Shown: positions 18,106 through 26,449 of the stretch, piece after piece
Position numbering within the stretch: the stretch's first letter is position 1
Layout: each line of letters begins with the position of its first letter
Source of the DNA: Dyella choica
GTDB lineage: Bacteria; Pseudomonadota; Gammaproteobacteria; Xanthomonadales; Rhodanobacteraceae
Direction: 5' to 3'
Assembly: GCF_003977665.1 (NCBI RefSeq)
Contig: NZ_RYYV01000007.1
Location: forward strand, 236,330 to 300,329
DNA length: 64,000 nucleotides
The notes under the pieces: model-generated
Told to the model about the DNA's origin: nothing
What the model saw: the letters and a program-made list of their open reading frames with translations, nothing else
Databases searched by the model: none
Program-made: the position numbers and the translations under genes

Positions 18106-19275
18106 TCACGCAGTGGCTGAGATCATCACGCAATTGCGCCCCGCGCGCTTGGCCTCGTACAGGGCGGTATCCGCGCGGCGCCGTGCGCCCATCATGTCCA
18201 GCTCGCCGGGATCGGCAATCGCGGCTCCGATGGAGACGGTCAGCGTATAGGCCTGTCCCGCGATATGGAACGAGGTGCGCTCGACCGCATTGCGGATGCG
18301 TTCGGCCAGCGCCAGCAGATCCGCTTCCTTCACGGACGGGGACAGCACCAGGAACTCTTCACCACCCACACGTCCGACCAGATCGCCGGTTCGTAGCATG
18401 CGCCGGATGCTGTAGACCAGCTCCAGCAACACGCGATCTCCGTCGTCGTGGCCGAAGCGGTCATTGATGCTCTTGAAGTGATCGGCATCGATCAGCAGCA
18501 CGCCGATCGGCTCCCGCCTGCTGCGTGCCCGCGCAAGCAGGGTTTCCGAAGCTTCCAACAAACCCAGCCGATTGGTGACGCCGGTGAGCGGATCGATGCG
18601 CGCCAGGTCATGCAGCTCGCGCTGCAGGATTTCGTTGTACAGCAGCAGAAAGCCGACGCTGGCCATCAGTGGCTGCATGCCCAACAGGAACACGTACACC
18701 ACGTTCACGACAGTCGGTGCGCCGATGCCTTGCGGTGGCGTAACGGCTGTCCACAAAGTGACGTTGCGCCATACCAGCAAGGCCACCGCCAAGAGATAGG
18801 CCCACAGCAGCAGGCATTGCGCACGTGTATCGCGCTTGCTGCATCCACCCCATAGCGCGGCAATATTGAGCGCGGCATTGCAGCTTAGGAAAACCGATCC
18901 CCACAGCACGCGCAACAGGTAATCCGGGTGCACGGTGGCGAAGTAGGTCACGCCCAGCCAGCCGGCCACGCCCAGGGCGATCGCTTCGCGCCAGCGCAGC
19001 GTGCGGTTCAGCACGATGCGTAGCGCCACGATGGTCAGCGCCTGCGCCGACAGGTTGAAGGTATTGCCTACCAGCAGCACGGTCAGCGACGAAAGCTTGA
19101 AATCGAACGCCAGTATGAAATCGCCGCAGGCCTCGATCAGCAGCGCCGTCGCGCGCATACGCAAACCCTGCACGGCATTGTTGCTGCCGTTGCGCGTGCC
19201 GAACCACAGCAACAACGCCAGCACCAAGGCCTGGCCGCCATTGATCAGCGCTAGCGTCTCGACATTCAAATGCAT
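18106..19275 (-). CDS. Multi-pass membrane diguanylate cyclase (GGDEF)
   Basis: A 389-residue protein with about seven hydrophobic segments in residues 1-215, probably a membrane-embedded sensor, and a C-terminal GGDEF domain from about 225. The motif is RVGGEEFLVL and the metal-site sequence LIDADHFKSINDRFGHDDGD is intact; it should synthesise cyclic di-GMP. It is the second such enzyme within 4 kb on this strand, but they differ in their input modules and are separated by other genes. Confidence 0.94.
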   Translation of the reverse strand: MHLNVETLALINGGQALVLALLLWFGTRNGSNNAVQGLRMRATALLIEACGDFILAFDFKLSSLTVLLVGNTFNLSAQALTIVALRIVLNRTLRWREAIALGVAGWLGVTYFATVHPDYLLRVLWGSVFLSCNAALNIAALWGGCSKRDTRAQCLLLWAYLLAVALLVWRNVTLWTAVTPPQGIGAPTVVNVVYVFLLGMQPLMASVGFLLLYNEILQRELHDLARIDPLTGVTNRLGLLEASETLLARARSRREPIGVLLIDADHFKSINDRFGHDDGDRVLLELVYSIRRMLRTGDLVGRVGGEEFLVLSPSVKEADLLALAERIRNAVERTSFHIAGQAYTLTVSIGAAIADPGELDMMGARRRADTALYEAKRAGRNCVMISATA

Positions 19276-19593
19276 CGCGGATTCCCGGCATCGGAGAACC
19301 TCGGCCCGGTGCGTCTCGGCCAGGCCGCAGCGTCGATTCGCGCGCCGGCGCCGCCGAAGCGGCCAGCGTTATCGCGCATTGCAAATCGTCATGGCCGACA
19401 TGGCTGTGCCTCTCCTTTCCGCAAACGGCTGGTCCGCATCTTTGGCAGGTGCGCGCGAATGCCTGAGATTTGAACTTTCCCGCGCTGTCTATGAGCAGGA
19501 AGGCAAAGACCATGCCATGAAAGGAGACGATGAGATGTCTGCCACGCCCGAGCATACGGCAGGCGTGGCATTCATCTTCGTGAATAAACCCGA
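19276..19593. other. Intergenic region between kup and the diguanylate cyclase
   Basis: A 318-base gap carrying the presumed promoter of the downstream diguanylate cyclase. I see no convincing gene, repeat or strong hairpin; open frames here lack ribosome-binding sites and family features. Confidence 0.4.
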
Positions 19594-21462
19594 TTAGATC
19601 GAAATTTGCCGGCCGATATCGACGACCTGAGACGCGGGAATTTTCATGTAGTCGGTTACGCGCGCGCAGTTGCGCAACAGCATGGCGTACAGAATACGGA
19701 TCCAGCGCGGCACACCGTGACCGTCTTCGCGCGCGACGATCTTCTCCATGCCGACGAAATAGGTCAGTTCACCGGGATGAATGGGGCAGCCGTGCGTGGC
19801 GATCTGCGTCATCAAGGCGGGCATGTCCGGCCGTTCCATGAAGCCGAAGGAGGCGGTGATCGACCAGTAGTTCGGTCCGGTCTCGGCCATGCTCAGGCGG
19901 CTCTTGGGCGCCACCCACGGCGTAGAAGCGATCTCCAGCGTCACCGCCAGCACGCGCCTGTGCAGTGATTTGCTGTGCTTCACGTACCATTGCAGCACCG
20001 GCGGCGTGATGGCCTTTGCGCGGGTGAGGAACACCGCCGTGCCCGGCACGCGCGCAACGCCGGTGCGTGTAAGCTCATCCAGGAAGACGTCCACCGGCAC
20101 CGGGTCTTCGCTGGCGCGCGCGGCCACTGCCATCACGCCGCGATGCCAGACGTACATCACCAGGTACACCAGTGCCGCGAGCAGCAGCGGCACGTAACCG
20201 CCCTCGAACAGCTTCATCATGTTCGAAGCGAAGAACGAAGCATCGACGACGAAGAAAGCGCCCGCCACCGCCAGGCAAGCCGGCATGGGCCATCTCCATA
20301 CCTCGCGCATGGCGATGAACAGCAGCGCCGTCGTCATCAGCATGGTCGCCGATACCGCTATGCCGTAGGCGCCGGCCAGGTTGTCGGATTTGCCGAAACC
20401 CAGCGCCAGTCCGATCGTCACCAGCATCAGCAGCCAGTTCACCGCCCCCACGTAGATCTGGCCGTAACCTTCCTCGGAAGTCTGTGACACCTTCAGCCGG
20501 GGCATCCAGCCAAGCTGGATCGCCTGGCGCGTCATGGAGAACGCGCCGGTGATGATCGACTGGCTAGCGATGATGGTGGCTACCGTCGACAGCACGATCA
20601 GCGGCAAGGTCAGCGCCGTCGGACACAGCCGATAGAAAATATTGCCCTCGGTCGGCGCCCCGGCCAGCACGATCGCACCCTGGCCGGCGTAATTGAGCAC
20701 CAGGCTGGGAAACACCAGTGTCGACCACGCCAGCTTGATCGGGCCCGCACCGAAGTGGCCCATGTCTGCATACAGCGCTTCAGCGCCCGTCACACAAAGA
20801 AACACGCCGCCCAGCACCAGGAAGCCGCCGCTGCCTCCGTGCAGCAGATAGTGCAGCGCGTAGTAGGGATTGAGCGCCCACAGAATGCCCGGATGCCTGG
20901 CGATGCCCCATACCCCCAGCACCGCCATGGTGAGAAACCACAAGGCCATGACCGGTCCGAACATCCGCCCGATCCGCGCCGTGCCCATCGGCTGAAACGC
21001 GAACAGCCCCAACAGGATCAGCACCGTCAGCGGCAGCACGTAAGGCTGCAGGGAAGGGGCGGCGATATGCAGCCCTTCCAGCGCCGATAGCACGGAAATG
21101 GCCGGCGTGATCGCCCCATCTCCATAAATGAGCGCGGCGCCGAACAGCCCCGCCGCGACGATCACCGGCCGCTTGTTCCGCTTCACTCCGAGCAGGGCCA
21201 TCAGGGCCAGGATGCCGCCTTCGCCGTCATTGTCGATGCGCATGGCGAAGCCGGCGTATTTCACCGAGGTGATGATGATGAGGGTCCAGACCAGCAGTGA
21301 AATCACGCCGAGGATGGTCTGTGGCGTATTCCCGCCGGTCATGTCCAGCACGGTCTTGAAGGTATACAGCGGGCTCGTGCCGATGTCCCCGAACACCACG
21401 CCCAGCGCGCCCACGCCGAGCAAAGCGGATTTTTTCAACGAGATCGTCGCGGTTTCCGGCAT
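19594..21462 (-). CDS. kup: Kup potassium uptake permease
   Basis: A 622-residue K+/H+ symporter of the inner membrane with about twelve membrane segments in residues 1-430 and a cytoplasmic C-terminus. The hallmark GALGVVFGDIGTSPLYTFKTVL-type N-terminus (shown in part) and YGDGAITPAISVLSALEG are present. The ATG at 21462 is chosen; seven residues upstream there is only a TTG that overlaps the likely GGAGGAG ribosome-binding site. Kup allows K+ uptake at low pH. Confidence 0.96.
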   Translation of the reverse strand: MPETATISLKKSALLGVGALGVVFGDIGTSPLYTFKTVLDMTGGNTPQTILGVISLLVWTLIIITSVKYAGFAMRIDNDGEGGILALMALLGVKRNKRPVIVAAGLFGAALIYGDGAITPAISVLSALEGLHIAAPSLQPYVLPLTVLILLGLFAFQPMGTARIGRMFGPVMALWFLTMAVLGVWGIARHPGILWALNPYYALHYLLHGGSGGFLVLGGVFLCVTGAEALYADMGHFGAGPIKLAWSTLVFPSLVLNYAGQGAIVLAGAPTEGNIFYRLCPTALTLPLIVLSTVATIIASQSIITGAFSMTRQAIQLGWMPRLKVSQTSEEGYGQIYVGAVNWLLMLVTIGLALGFGKSDNLAGAYGIAVSATMLMTTALLFIAMREVWRWPMPACLAVAGAFFVVDASFFASNMMKLFEGGYVPLLLAALVYLVMYVWHRGVMAVAARASEDPVPVDVFLDELTRTGVARVPGTAVFLTRAKAITPPVLQWYVKHSKSLHRRVLAVTLEIASTPWVAPKSRLSMAETGPNYWSITASFGFMERPDMPALMTQIATHGCPIHPGELTYFVGMEKIVAREDGHGVPRWIRILYAMLLRNCARVTDYMKIPASQVVDIGRQISI

Positions 21463-21636
21463 GGCTTGCGTGGCTCCTCCCAAAGCTTGCTGCGCAGTCT
21501 AGCCGCGAATGATGACATCGGCGTCATGCAATGGCGCGCTCGCCTGTTGCCTGCTTAGCCCGGCTGGCCTATGGTCACAGGCCCCTATTGCCTACAAGCC
21601 CATCTCCCATCCACCCCGCAGCAAGGAGTAGTCTCC

Positions 21637-22167
21637 ATGGCCAAAGCCAACAAGGCCGACAAGGGCAAGCAATTGCGCAAGGCGCCGCTAAAAACGCCGA
21701 GCGCGCTCGGCGATGACGCACGCCGCGATATTTCCGCCGAGCTCAATACCCTGCTCGCCGACGTCTTCGCGCTTTACCTGAAAACCAAGAATTTCCACTG
21801 GCACATGAGCGGGCCGCATTTTCGCGACTACCATCTGCTGCTGGACGAGCAATCCGACGAGATCTACGCCACCACCGATCCGATCGCCGAACGCGTGCGT
21901 AAACTCGGTGGCACCAGCTTGCGCTCCATCGGCGACATCGCGCGCCATCAGCGGCTAGCCGACAACGACGCGGATTTCGTCACGCCCGCGGACATGCTGG
22001 CGGAGCTGCGCGAAGACAATGCGCGCCTGGCCGACTACATGCGCAAGACGCATGAGTTGTGCGACGAATACAACGACGTGGCCACCGCCAGCCTGCTGGA
22101 AAACTGGATCGACGAGGCCGAAAAGCGCGTGTGGTTCCTGTTCGAGACGGGCCGCGGTGCCGAGTAG
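21637..22167 (+). CDS. dps: Dps-family DNA-protecting ferritin-like protein
   Basis: A 176-residue mini-ferritin. ATG 21637 follows AAGGAG. The N-terminus is Lys/Ala-rich (KANKADKGKQLRKAPLK), the kind of tail that binds DNA in Dps. The ferroxidase-site residues are in LKTKNFHWHMSGPHFRDYH and LLLDEQSDEIYATTDPIAERVRKLGG. It forms dodecamers that oxidise iron with peroxide and coat the chromosome under stress. It stands alone and is convergent with the DoxX-like gene. Confidence 0.95.
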   Translation: MAKANKADKGKQLRKAPLKTPSALGDDARRDISAELNTLLADVFALYLKTKNFHWHMSGPHFRDYHLLLDEQSDEIYATTDPIAERVRKLGGTSLRSIGDIARHQRLADNDADFVTPADMLAELREDNARLADYMRKTHELCDEYNDVATASLLENWIDEAEKRVWFLFETGRGAE

Positions 22168-22186
22168 GCACATCGCCCAACTATCC

Positions 22187-22213
22187 GTCATTCCCGCGGC
22201 AGCGGGAATGACG
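22187..22213. terminator. Bidirectional hairpin between dps and the DoxX-like gene
   Basis: GTCATTCCCGC and GCGGGAATGAC form an 11-bp perfect stem with a GGCA loop between two convergent stop codons. The sequence is of a kind often seen as a dispersed repeat in proteobacteria, so it may serve as both repeat and terminator. Confidence 0.65.
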
Positions 22214-22224
22214 AAAAGTGACGA

Positions 22225-23037
22225 TCAAGTCGCCAGTCCAACCTTCCCGTTGCGCGGCTGGCTGAATGAAAGCCACGGCAGCTCCCCGTACGAAGCCGCC
22301 ACGATCCACCCGGCTGCCGTGAGCACCGCCGAAATCATCAACCCGGTCCAGGCGAACCGTTGCGACGGCGTGTTCATCACCATGGGAATCCACACCAACA
22401 CGGTGAAGCCGCCCATCATCCACGCCTCCAGCGTCGCGGCCAACCGCGGCCAGACATTCAAGGCAATCGCCAAGCCGGCGGCGATGTGCGCGATGCCGGT
22501 GAGGTACGCCCAGCCCATGTGAAAGGGCAGCCAGCCAGGCACCATCTCGGCCGTTTCCTTCGCATAGACCAAGTGCTCCAGTCCGATCAGCGGTAGCGCC
22601 AGCGCAAACGCGATACGCGCAAGGCGCAGCGCATCCGCACTGGCCAACGCGGCAAAATAAGGTTTGTCCGAAGGTGTTGCCGTGCAGGCATACAGCACCC
22701 CGCACGCAGCCACCAGCATGAGGATTTCAGCGCAGCCGCCCCAGGTGACTTCATGCATCGGCGCCAGAATCACGCGGGGTACATGCAGCACCAGCAGCCA
22801 CAACAGCGTGTAGGCGATCATCAGCAATGCAGCCGGCACCACTGTGCGTTTCAGCAGCAGTCCCGCGCCGCCTGCCGTCAGGAGGGCGCCGGATAGCATC
22901 GCCAGCAATGCGCGGCCCGGCAGATCCTGCGGAACGGGTTGCCACACGGAAGCAAAGTCCCGTGAGAACAGGCTGAGCAGGCCCAATGCCAGGAACGCCA
23001 GAGCGAACACGACGCGGCCGGTATCGGCTGTACGCAT
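22225..23037 (-). CDS. DoxX-like integral membrane protein
   Basis: A 270-residue protein made almost wholly of seven or eight hydrophobic helices. The start MRTADTGRVVFALAF is chosen because GGGGGAG precedes it closely. HLVYAKETAEMVPGWLPF and TGIAHIAAGLAIAL resemble DoxX-family segments; members are linked to redox or small-molecule transport but lack a firm biochemical role. It is divergent to the beta-lactamase gene. Confidence 0.75.
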   Translation of the reverse strand: MRTADTGRVVFALAFLALGLLSLFSRDFASVWQPVPQDLPGRALLAMLSGALLTAGGAGLLLKRTVVPAALLMIAYTLLWLLVLHVPRVILAPMHEVTWGGCAEILMLVAACGVLYACTATPSDKPYFAALASADALRLARIAFALALPLIGLEHLVYAKETAEMVPGWLPFHMGWAYLTGIAHIAAGLAIALNVWPRLAATLEAWMMGGFTVLVWIPMVMNTPSQRFAWTGLMISAVLTAAGWIVAASYGELPWLSFSQPRNGKVGLAT

Positions 23038-23225
23038 AAAAGTCTCCCCCAAAAGTCGGTACGTCCATTCAAACCGCCACGGCGCGCAGAGCAAGAGCCA
23101 ATCGCAGTGCAGCCGAGCAAGCCATTGGACAAGCGCTTGCCCGGTTTTGCCATGATTTTCGCAGCCTGGCGGCCGACGGCGTGGCTAGCCTATCCGGCTA
23201 CACGGATTTTCAGGGAGTTGAAGCC

Positions 23226-24095
23226 ATGGATCGTCGAGACTTGCTCAAAGGCATGCTGGCCGGCGCGGCTGCGTTGGGTCTAAGCCCTTCGCTGTTGCTG
23301 GCCGGCACGGATGACGCCAACGCACGACTGGCGGCGTTGGAACGGCAATATGGCGGACGCCTCGGCGTGGCGATCCTGGATACCGCGAACGGAAGCCGTG
23401 CGAGCTATCGCGCGGACGAGCGTTTTCTTCTCTGCAGCACATTCAAGATGCTGCTGGCCGCCGCAGTGCTGGCACGTGTCGATCGCGGCACGGAGCAACT
23501 GGATAAACGTCTTGAGTTCGGCAAGGACGCCGTCGTCGACCATTCGCCCGTCACCAGCCTGCATATCGGGCCGCCGGGCATGAGCATCGCCGAACTTTGC
23601 AAAGCAGCGGTCAGCGTGACCGACAATACCGCGGCGAACGTATTGCTCAAGCACCTGGGCGGCCCCCATGTGATTACGGACCTGGCGCGGCAGCTCGGTG
23701 ATCCGCTCACTCGCCTGGATCGTTACGAAGTGGAACTCAACCGGCCGGCTCCGGATGGCGTCAGTGACACGACCACGCCCAACGCGATGCTGGGCAACCT
23801 GCAAAAGCTGCTGCTGGGCAATGGACTATCCGAAGCATCGCGCAAGCAGCTGACCGAGTGGATGCTCGGCGCGGTCACCGGCCAGAAGCTGGTGCGTGCA
23901 GGCGTACCAGCCGGTTGGAAGATTGCGGAGAAGACCGGCGGCGGCAACTTCCAGACCAACGACGTAGCGATCCTGTGGCCGCCGGGACGCAAGCCGCTAC
24001 TGGCGGCCGTATATTATGAAAATGCGGCGCGGGACATAGATGAACGCAGTGCCGTACTGGCCTCGGTAGGCCGCATCATGGCAGCGATCATGTAG
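23226..24095 (+). CDS. bla: Class A beta-lactamase
   Basis: A 289-residue serine beta-lactamase. The start MDRRDLLKGMLAGAAALG gives a twin-arginine-like signal peptide for the periplasm. Class A motifs: Ser71-x-x-Lys74 in CSTFK, Glu168-x-x-Leu-Asn172 in EVELNRP (omega loop) and KTG at 236-238. The usual SDN motif reads TDN (132-134), a Ser-to-Thr change at the proton-shuttle residue. The Cys before the nucleophile also occurs in L2-type enzymes of Stenotrophomonas. No AmpR/LysR regulator lies next to it. It probably hydrolyses penicillins or cephalosporins, with activity to be confirmed given the TDN. Confidence 0.92.
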   Translation: MDRRDLLKGMLAGAAALGLSPSLLLAGTDDANARLAALERQYGGRLGVAILDTANGSRASYRADERFLLCSTFKMLLAAAVLARVDRGTEQLDKRLEFGKDAVVDHSPVTSLHIGPPGMSIAELCKAAVSVTDNTAANVLLKHLGGPHVITDLARQLGDPLTRLDRYEVELNRPAPDGVSDTTTPNAMLGNLQKLLLGNGLSEASRKQLTEWMLGAVTGQKLVRAGVPAGWKIAEKTGGGNFQTNDVAILWPPGRKPLLAAVYYENAARDIDERSAVLASVGRIMAAIM

Positions 24096-24162
24096 GTTGG
24101 GTTGTGAACCCGAGCATCCTCCGCACGCGTTGCGATGTTGGGGTTTTGCGCTCCAACCTACG
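24092..24162. repeat. GTAGGTTGGG palindrome, variant copy
   Basis: A diverged copy of the dispersed palindrome (GTAGGTTGGG ... CCAACCTACG). Both ends carry stop codons: TAG 24093-24095 ends the beta-lactamase gene and the complement of 24158-24160 ends the convergent membrane-protein gene. Confidence 0.75.
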
Positions 24163-24700
24163 AACGCTCCGGCTTGCCCATGCGGTAATACATGCGCACC
24201 ATGTAAAACAACGCCAGGCACCGCCAGATGCAGTGCACCAGCAACACCTTGTTTTGCGGGCTGCCGAAATCCGTCTGCGAAAACTGCAACAAGGTGTACG
24301 GCAACGACAGCAGCTGGTAGATGGTCAGCACGTATAGCGCAACCCTGCCCGGACGCATCCCCAGCCAGGTCAATCCGATCGACAGCAGCACGATATCGAT
24401 CAGGCTGGCCCCAAGCAGCTGCCGGCTGATGGCCATGCCCAGTACGAACCACACCAGATGTCCGGCCTGCACACAGAACGCCGGAAGCATGATCTGCTTC
24501 GGTGCGCTGAAAAGCCTCTTGCCCGCCAACCACACCACCGTGCTTGCCACCAAGGGCACCAGCAGATTGAAGCCGGTATACATACCCAACGCCCAGCCGC
24601 CGAGCGCGACGACGACGCTCGCTGCCTTGGTTGAAGTACCGATGGTATCGTCGCTGGCCGATGCGGACCGCTTGGTGCGCACGGATTCTTCAGGATTCAT
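24158..24700 (-). CDS. Hypothetical membrane protein
   Basis: A 180-residue protein with four to five hydrophobic helices after a polar N-terminus of about 25 residues. I do not recognise a family. It overlaps the end of the FAD monooxygenase gene by 11 bases and so is probably co-translated with it. Its stop codon lies inside the palindromic repeat shared with the beta-lactamase gene. Confidence 0.75.
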   Translation of the reverse strand: MNPEESVRTKRSASASDDTIGTSTKAASVVVALGGWALGMYTGFNLLVPLVASTVVWLAGKRLFSAPKQIMLPAFCVQAGHLVWFVLGMAISRQLLGASLIDIVLLSIGLTWLGMRPGRVALYVLTIYQLLSLPYTLLQFSQTDFGSPQNKVLLVHCIWRCLALFYMVRMYYRMGKPERS

Positions 24701-26285
24701 GGAAATCCCCTGACTGCGCAGCGCGATCGGATTGGGCGGCGGGGATCGCGCGTTTGGTCCTCAGCTTAATGCCGTGACGGGTAAAATAAATGTCTAGGGA
24801 TTGCGGTCTTCCTGCGGGATCGGCCAGGGCTACATAGGTATCCGGACGAATGAGATAGAGCGCGTCGCGCGCAAGGCCGGCAACCTGGTGCTGTGGCAGC
24901 CATTCGAAGACATGCAGCGAAAGGTTGCGATCAGCGCACCACTCGCACAGCGCCGGGCTTGCACGGCCGTACACATGAACCTGCCACAGCATGGATGTCA
25001 GGCTGGCAAAGTTGTCGTTGCCGCCCACCGCCACCCATGGCAGGCGATCTCCGCCGTGCACGTCGCCGGCCGAACCAGTGCTCAGCGGGCAGCCGCGATA
25101 ATTCAAGGTTATTTGCGACACGGTGCGAAACAGAAACCCACGTAGGCCTTCAAAATGAAGGACGGCCGGAATGACTGCGGGCGCCAGTCGCGTGCGCACG
25201 ATGTCGGCCATCCGGCCCTCGGCGCTGACAAAGCTGAATATACGGTCGGTCGTAGCGACCAGGCGACGTGCAAATCCGATGCGCTCCGCCTCATAGCTGT
25301 CGAGCAGGTCGTCAGGCGCTTGGCCGGCGAGGACAGCGGCAAGTTTCCAGGCGAGATTCACCGCATCGCCGATGCCGGTATTCATGCCTTGGCCGCCGGC
25401 GGGGCTATGGATATGCGCCGCATCGCCCAGCACAAACGCGCGGCCATGACGAAACTGCCCGGCCACGCGGTGATGCACGCGATAGGTGGAAAACCAATGC
25501 ACCTGCTGCACGGAGACCTGCAAATGCGTGATGGCGCGGTCGCTCACATCCTCGAAGCGCAGCATTTCGGCATGTTCGGCGCGCTCGTCGCGCACCGTTC
25601 CGATCAGGCGCGCGCGGCCGGTGCTGCCCAAGGGAAAAACGGCCAGGAAATCCGCTTCGTCCAGATCGACGTGCAACTGCCCATCCAGCGCTGGCCCGGA
25701 TGCATCCACGTCGGCCACATAGAACACCTGCTTGTAGGTACCGCCGGGGAAACCCAGCCCGAGGGATTCGCGCACGCGCGAACGCGCTCCATCGCAGCCG
25801 GCGAGATATTGCGTTTCCCAGACCTGCTCGCTGCCATCGGGGCCGCGCAGATAGGCCACAACGCGATGGCCCTCGTCGCTGAAGCGAACCAGCTCGGTCT
25901 GCCTTTGCACGGCGACGCCCAGCTGTTCCAGTCGTTCGATCAGCAGGCGTTCGTGCTGGTCCTGCGCAAAGATGTGCAGGAACGGGAACGGCGTGAGATC
26001 CGAACCGAGTGTCGTAAACTTCACCTGGGCTTTCTTGGCACCTTTCACCCACAGATTGATCGCGGGCACCTGGTGACCGCCGGCCACCACCGCGTCGGCC
26101 AGATCGAGCTGCCGGTAAAGCTCCAGGGTACGCGCCTGCACCGCCAGCGCGCGCGAAGTCGTGCCCGGTGCGGAAGTCCTGTCGACGATGTGCACGCGAA
26201 TGCCGAGTTTGGTCAGCCACAACGCCAGCACCAGCCCGGTCGGGCCTGCTCCGACGATCAGGACATCGCAGCGCATCGTGTCCAC
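24690..26285 (-). CDS. FAD-dependent aromatic monooxygenase (PheA/TfdB type)
   Basis: A 531-residue flavoprotein hydroxylase. The FAD-binding GxGxxG is in DVLIVGAGPTGLVLALWL (residues 6-23), the DG motif in AGCDGARSRVRESLG (about 165) and the GD motif in VLGDAAHIHSPAGGQGMNTG (about 290). The C-terminal 130 residues resemble the thioredoxin-like domain of phenol hydroxylases. It should use NAD(P)H and O2 to hydroxylate an aromatic or polyketide-like substrate, unknown here. It is transcribed with a small membrane protein. Confidence 0.92.
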   Translation of the reverse strand: MDTMRCDVLIVGAGPTGLVLALWLTKLGIRVHIVDRTSAPGTTSRALAVQARTLELYRQLDLADAVVAGGHQVPAINLWVKGAKKAQVKFTTLGSDLTPFPFLHIFAQDQHERLLIERLEQLGVAVQRQTELVRFSDEGHRVVAYLRGPDGSEQVWETQYLAGCDGARSRVRESLGLGFPGGTYKQVFYVADVDASGPALDGQLHVDLDEADFLAVFPLGSTGRARLIGTVRDERAEHAEMLRFEDVSDRAITHLQVSVQQVHWFSTYRVHHRVAGQFRHGRAFVLGDAAHIHSPAGGQGMNTGIGDAVNLAWKLAAVLAGQAPDDLLDSYEAERIGFARRLVATTDRIFSFVSAEGRMADIVRTRLAPAVIPAVLHFEGLRGFLFRTVSQITLNYRGCPLSTGSAGDVHGGDRLPWVAVGGNDNFASLTSMLWQVHVYGRASPALCEWCADRNLSLHVFEWLPQHQVAGLARDALYLIRPDTYVALADPAGRPQSLDIYFTRHGIKLRTKRAIPAAQSDRAAQSGDFHES

Positions 26286-26373
26286 CTCGTGAGGCTCTCT
26301 ATCGCAGCTTGTAGCCTACTCCATGGATCGAGCGGACCGGATCTCGCCCGCCGCGCACTTCCATACGGCCGTC

Positions 26374-26445
26374 GTAGGCTGGGTTGCAAACCCAGCACTG
26401 CCGTCTCCGCACCTGCGCGATGCCGGGATAGTTATCCCGGCCCAC
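26374..26445. repeat. GTAGGCTGGG dispersed palindrome, copy 3
   Basis: Begins GTAGGCTGGGTTGC, right half decayed to CCGGGATAGTTATCCCGG then CCCACG. It lies between the GH92 stop and the monooxygenase start. Confidence 0.75.
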
Positions 26446-26449
26446 GCTT

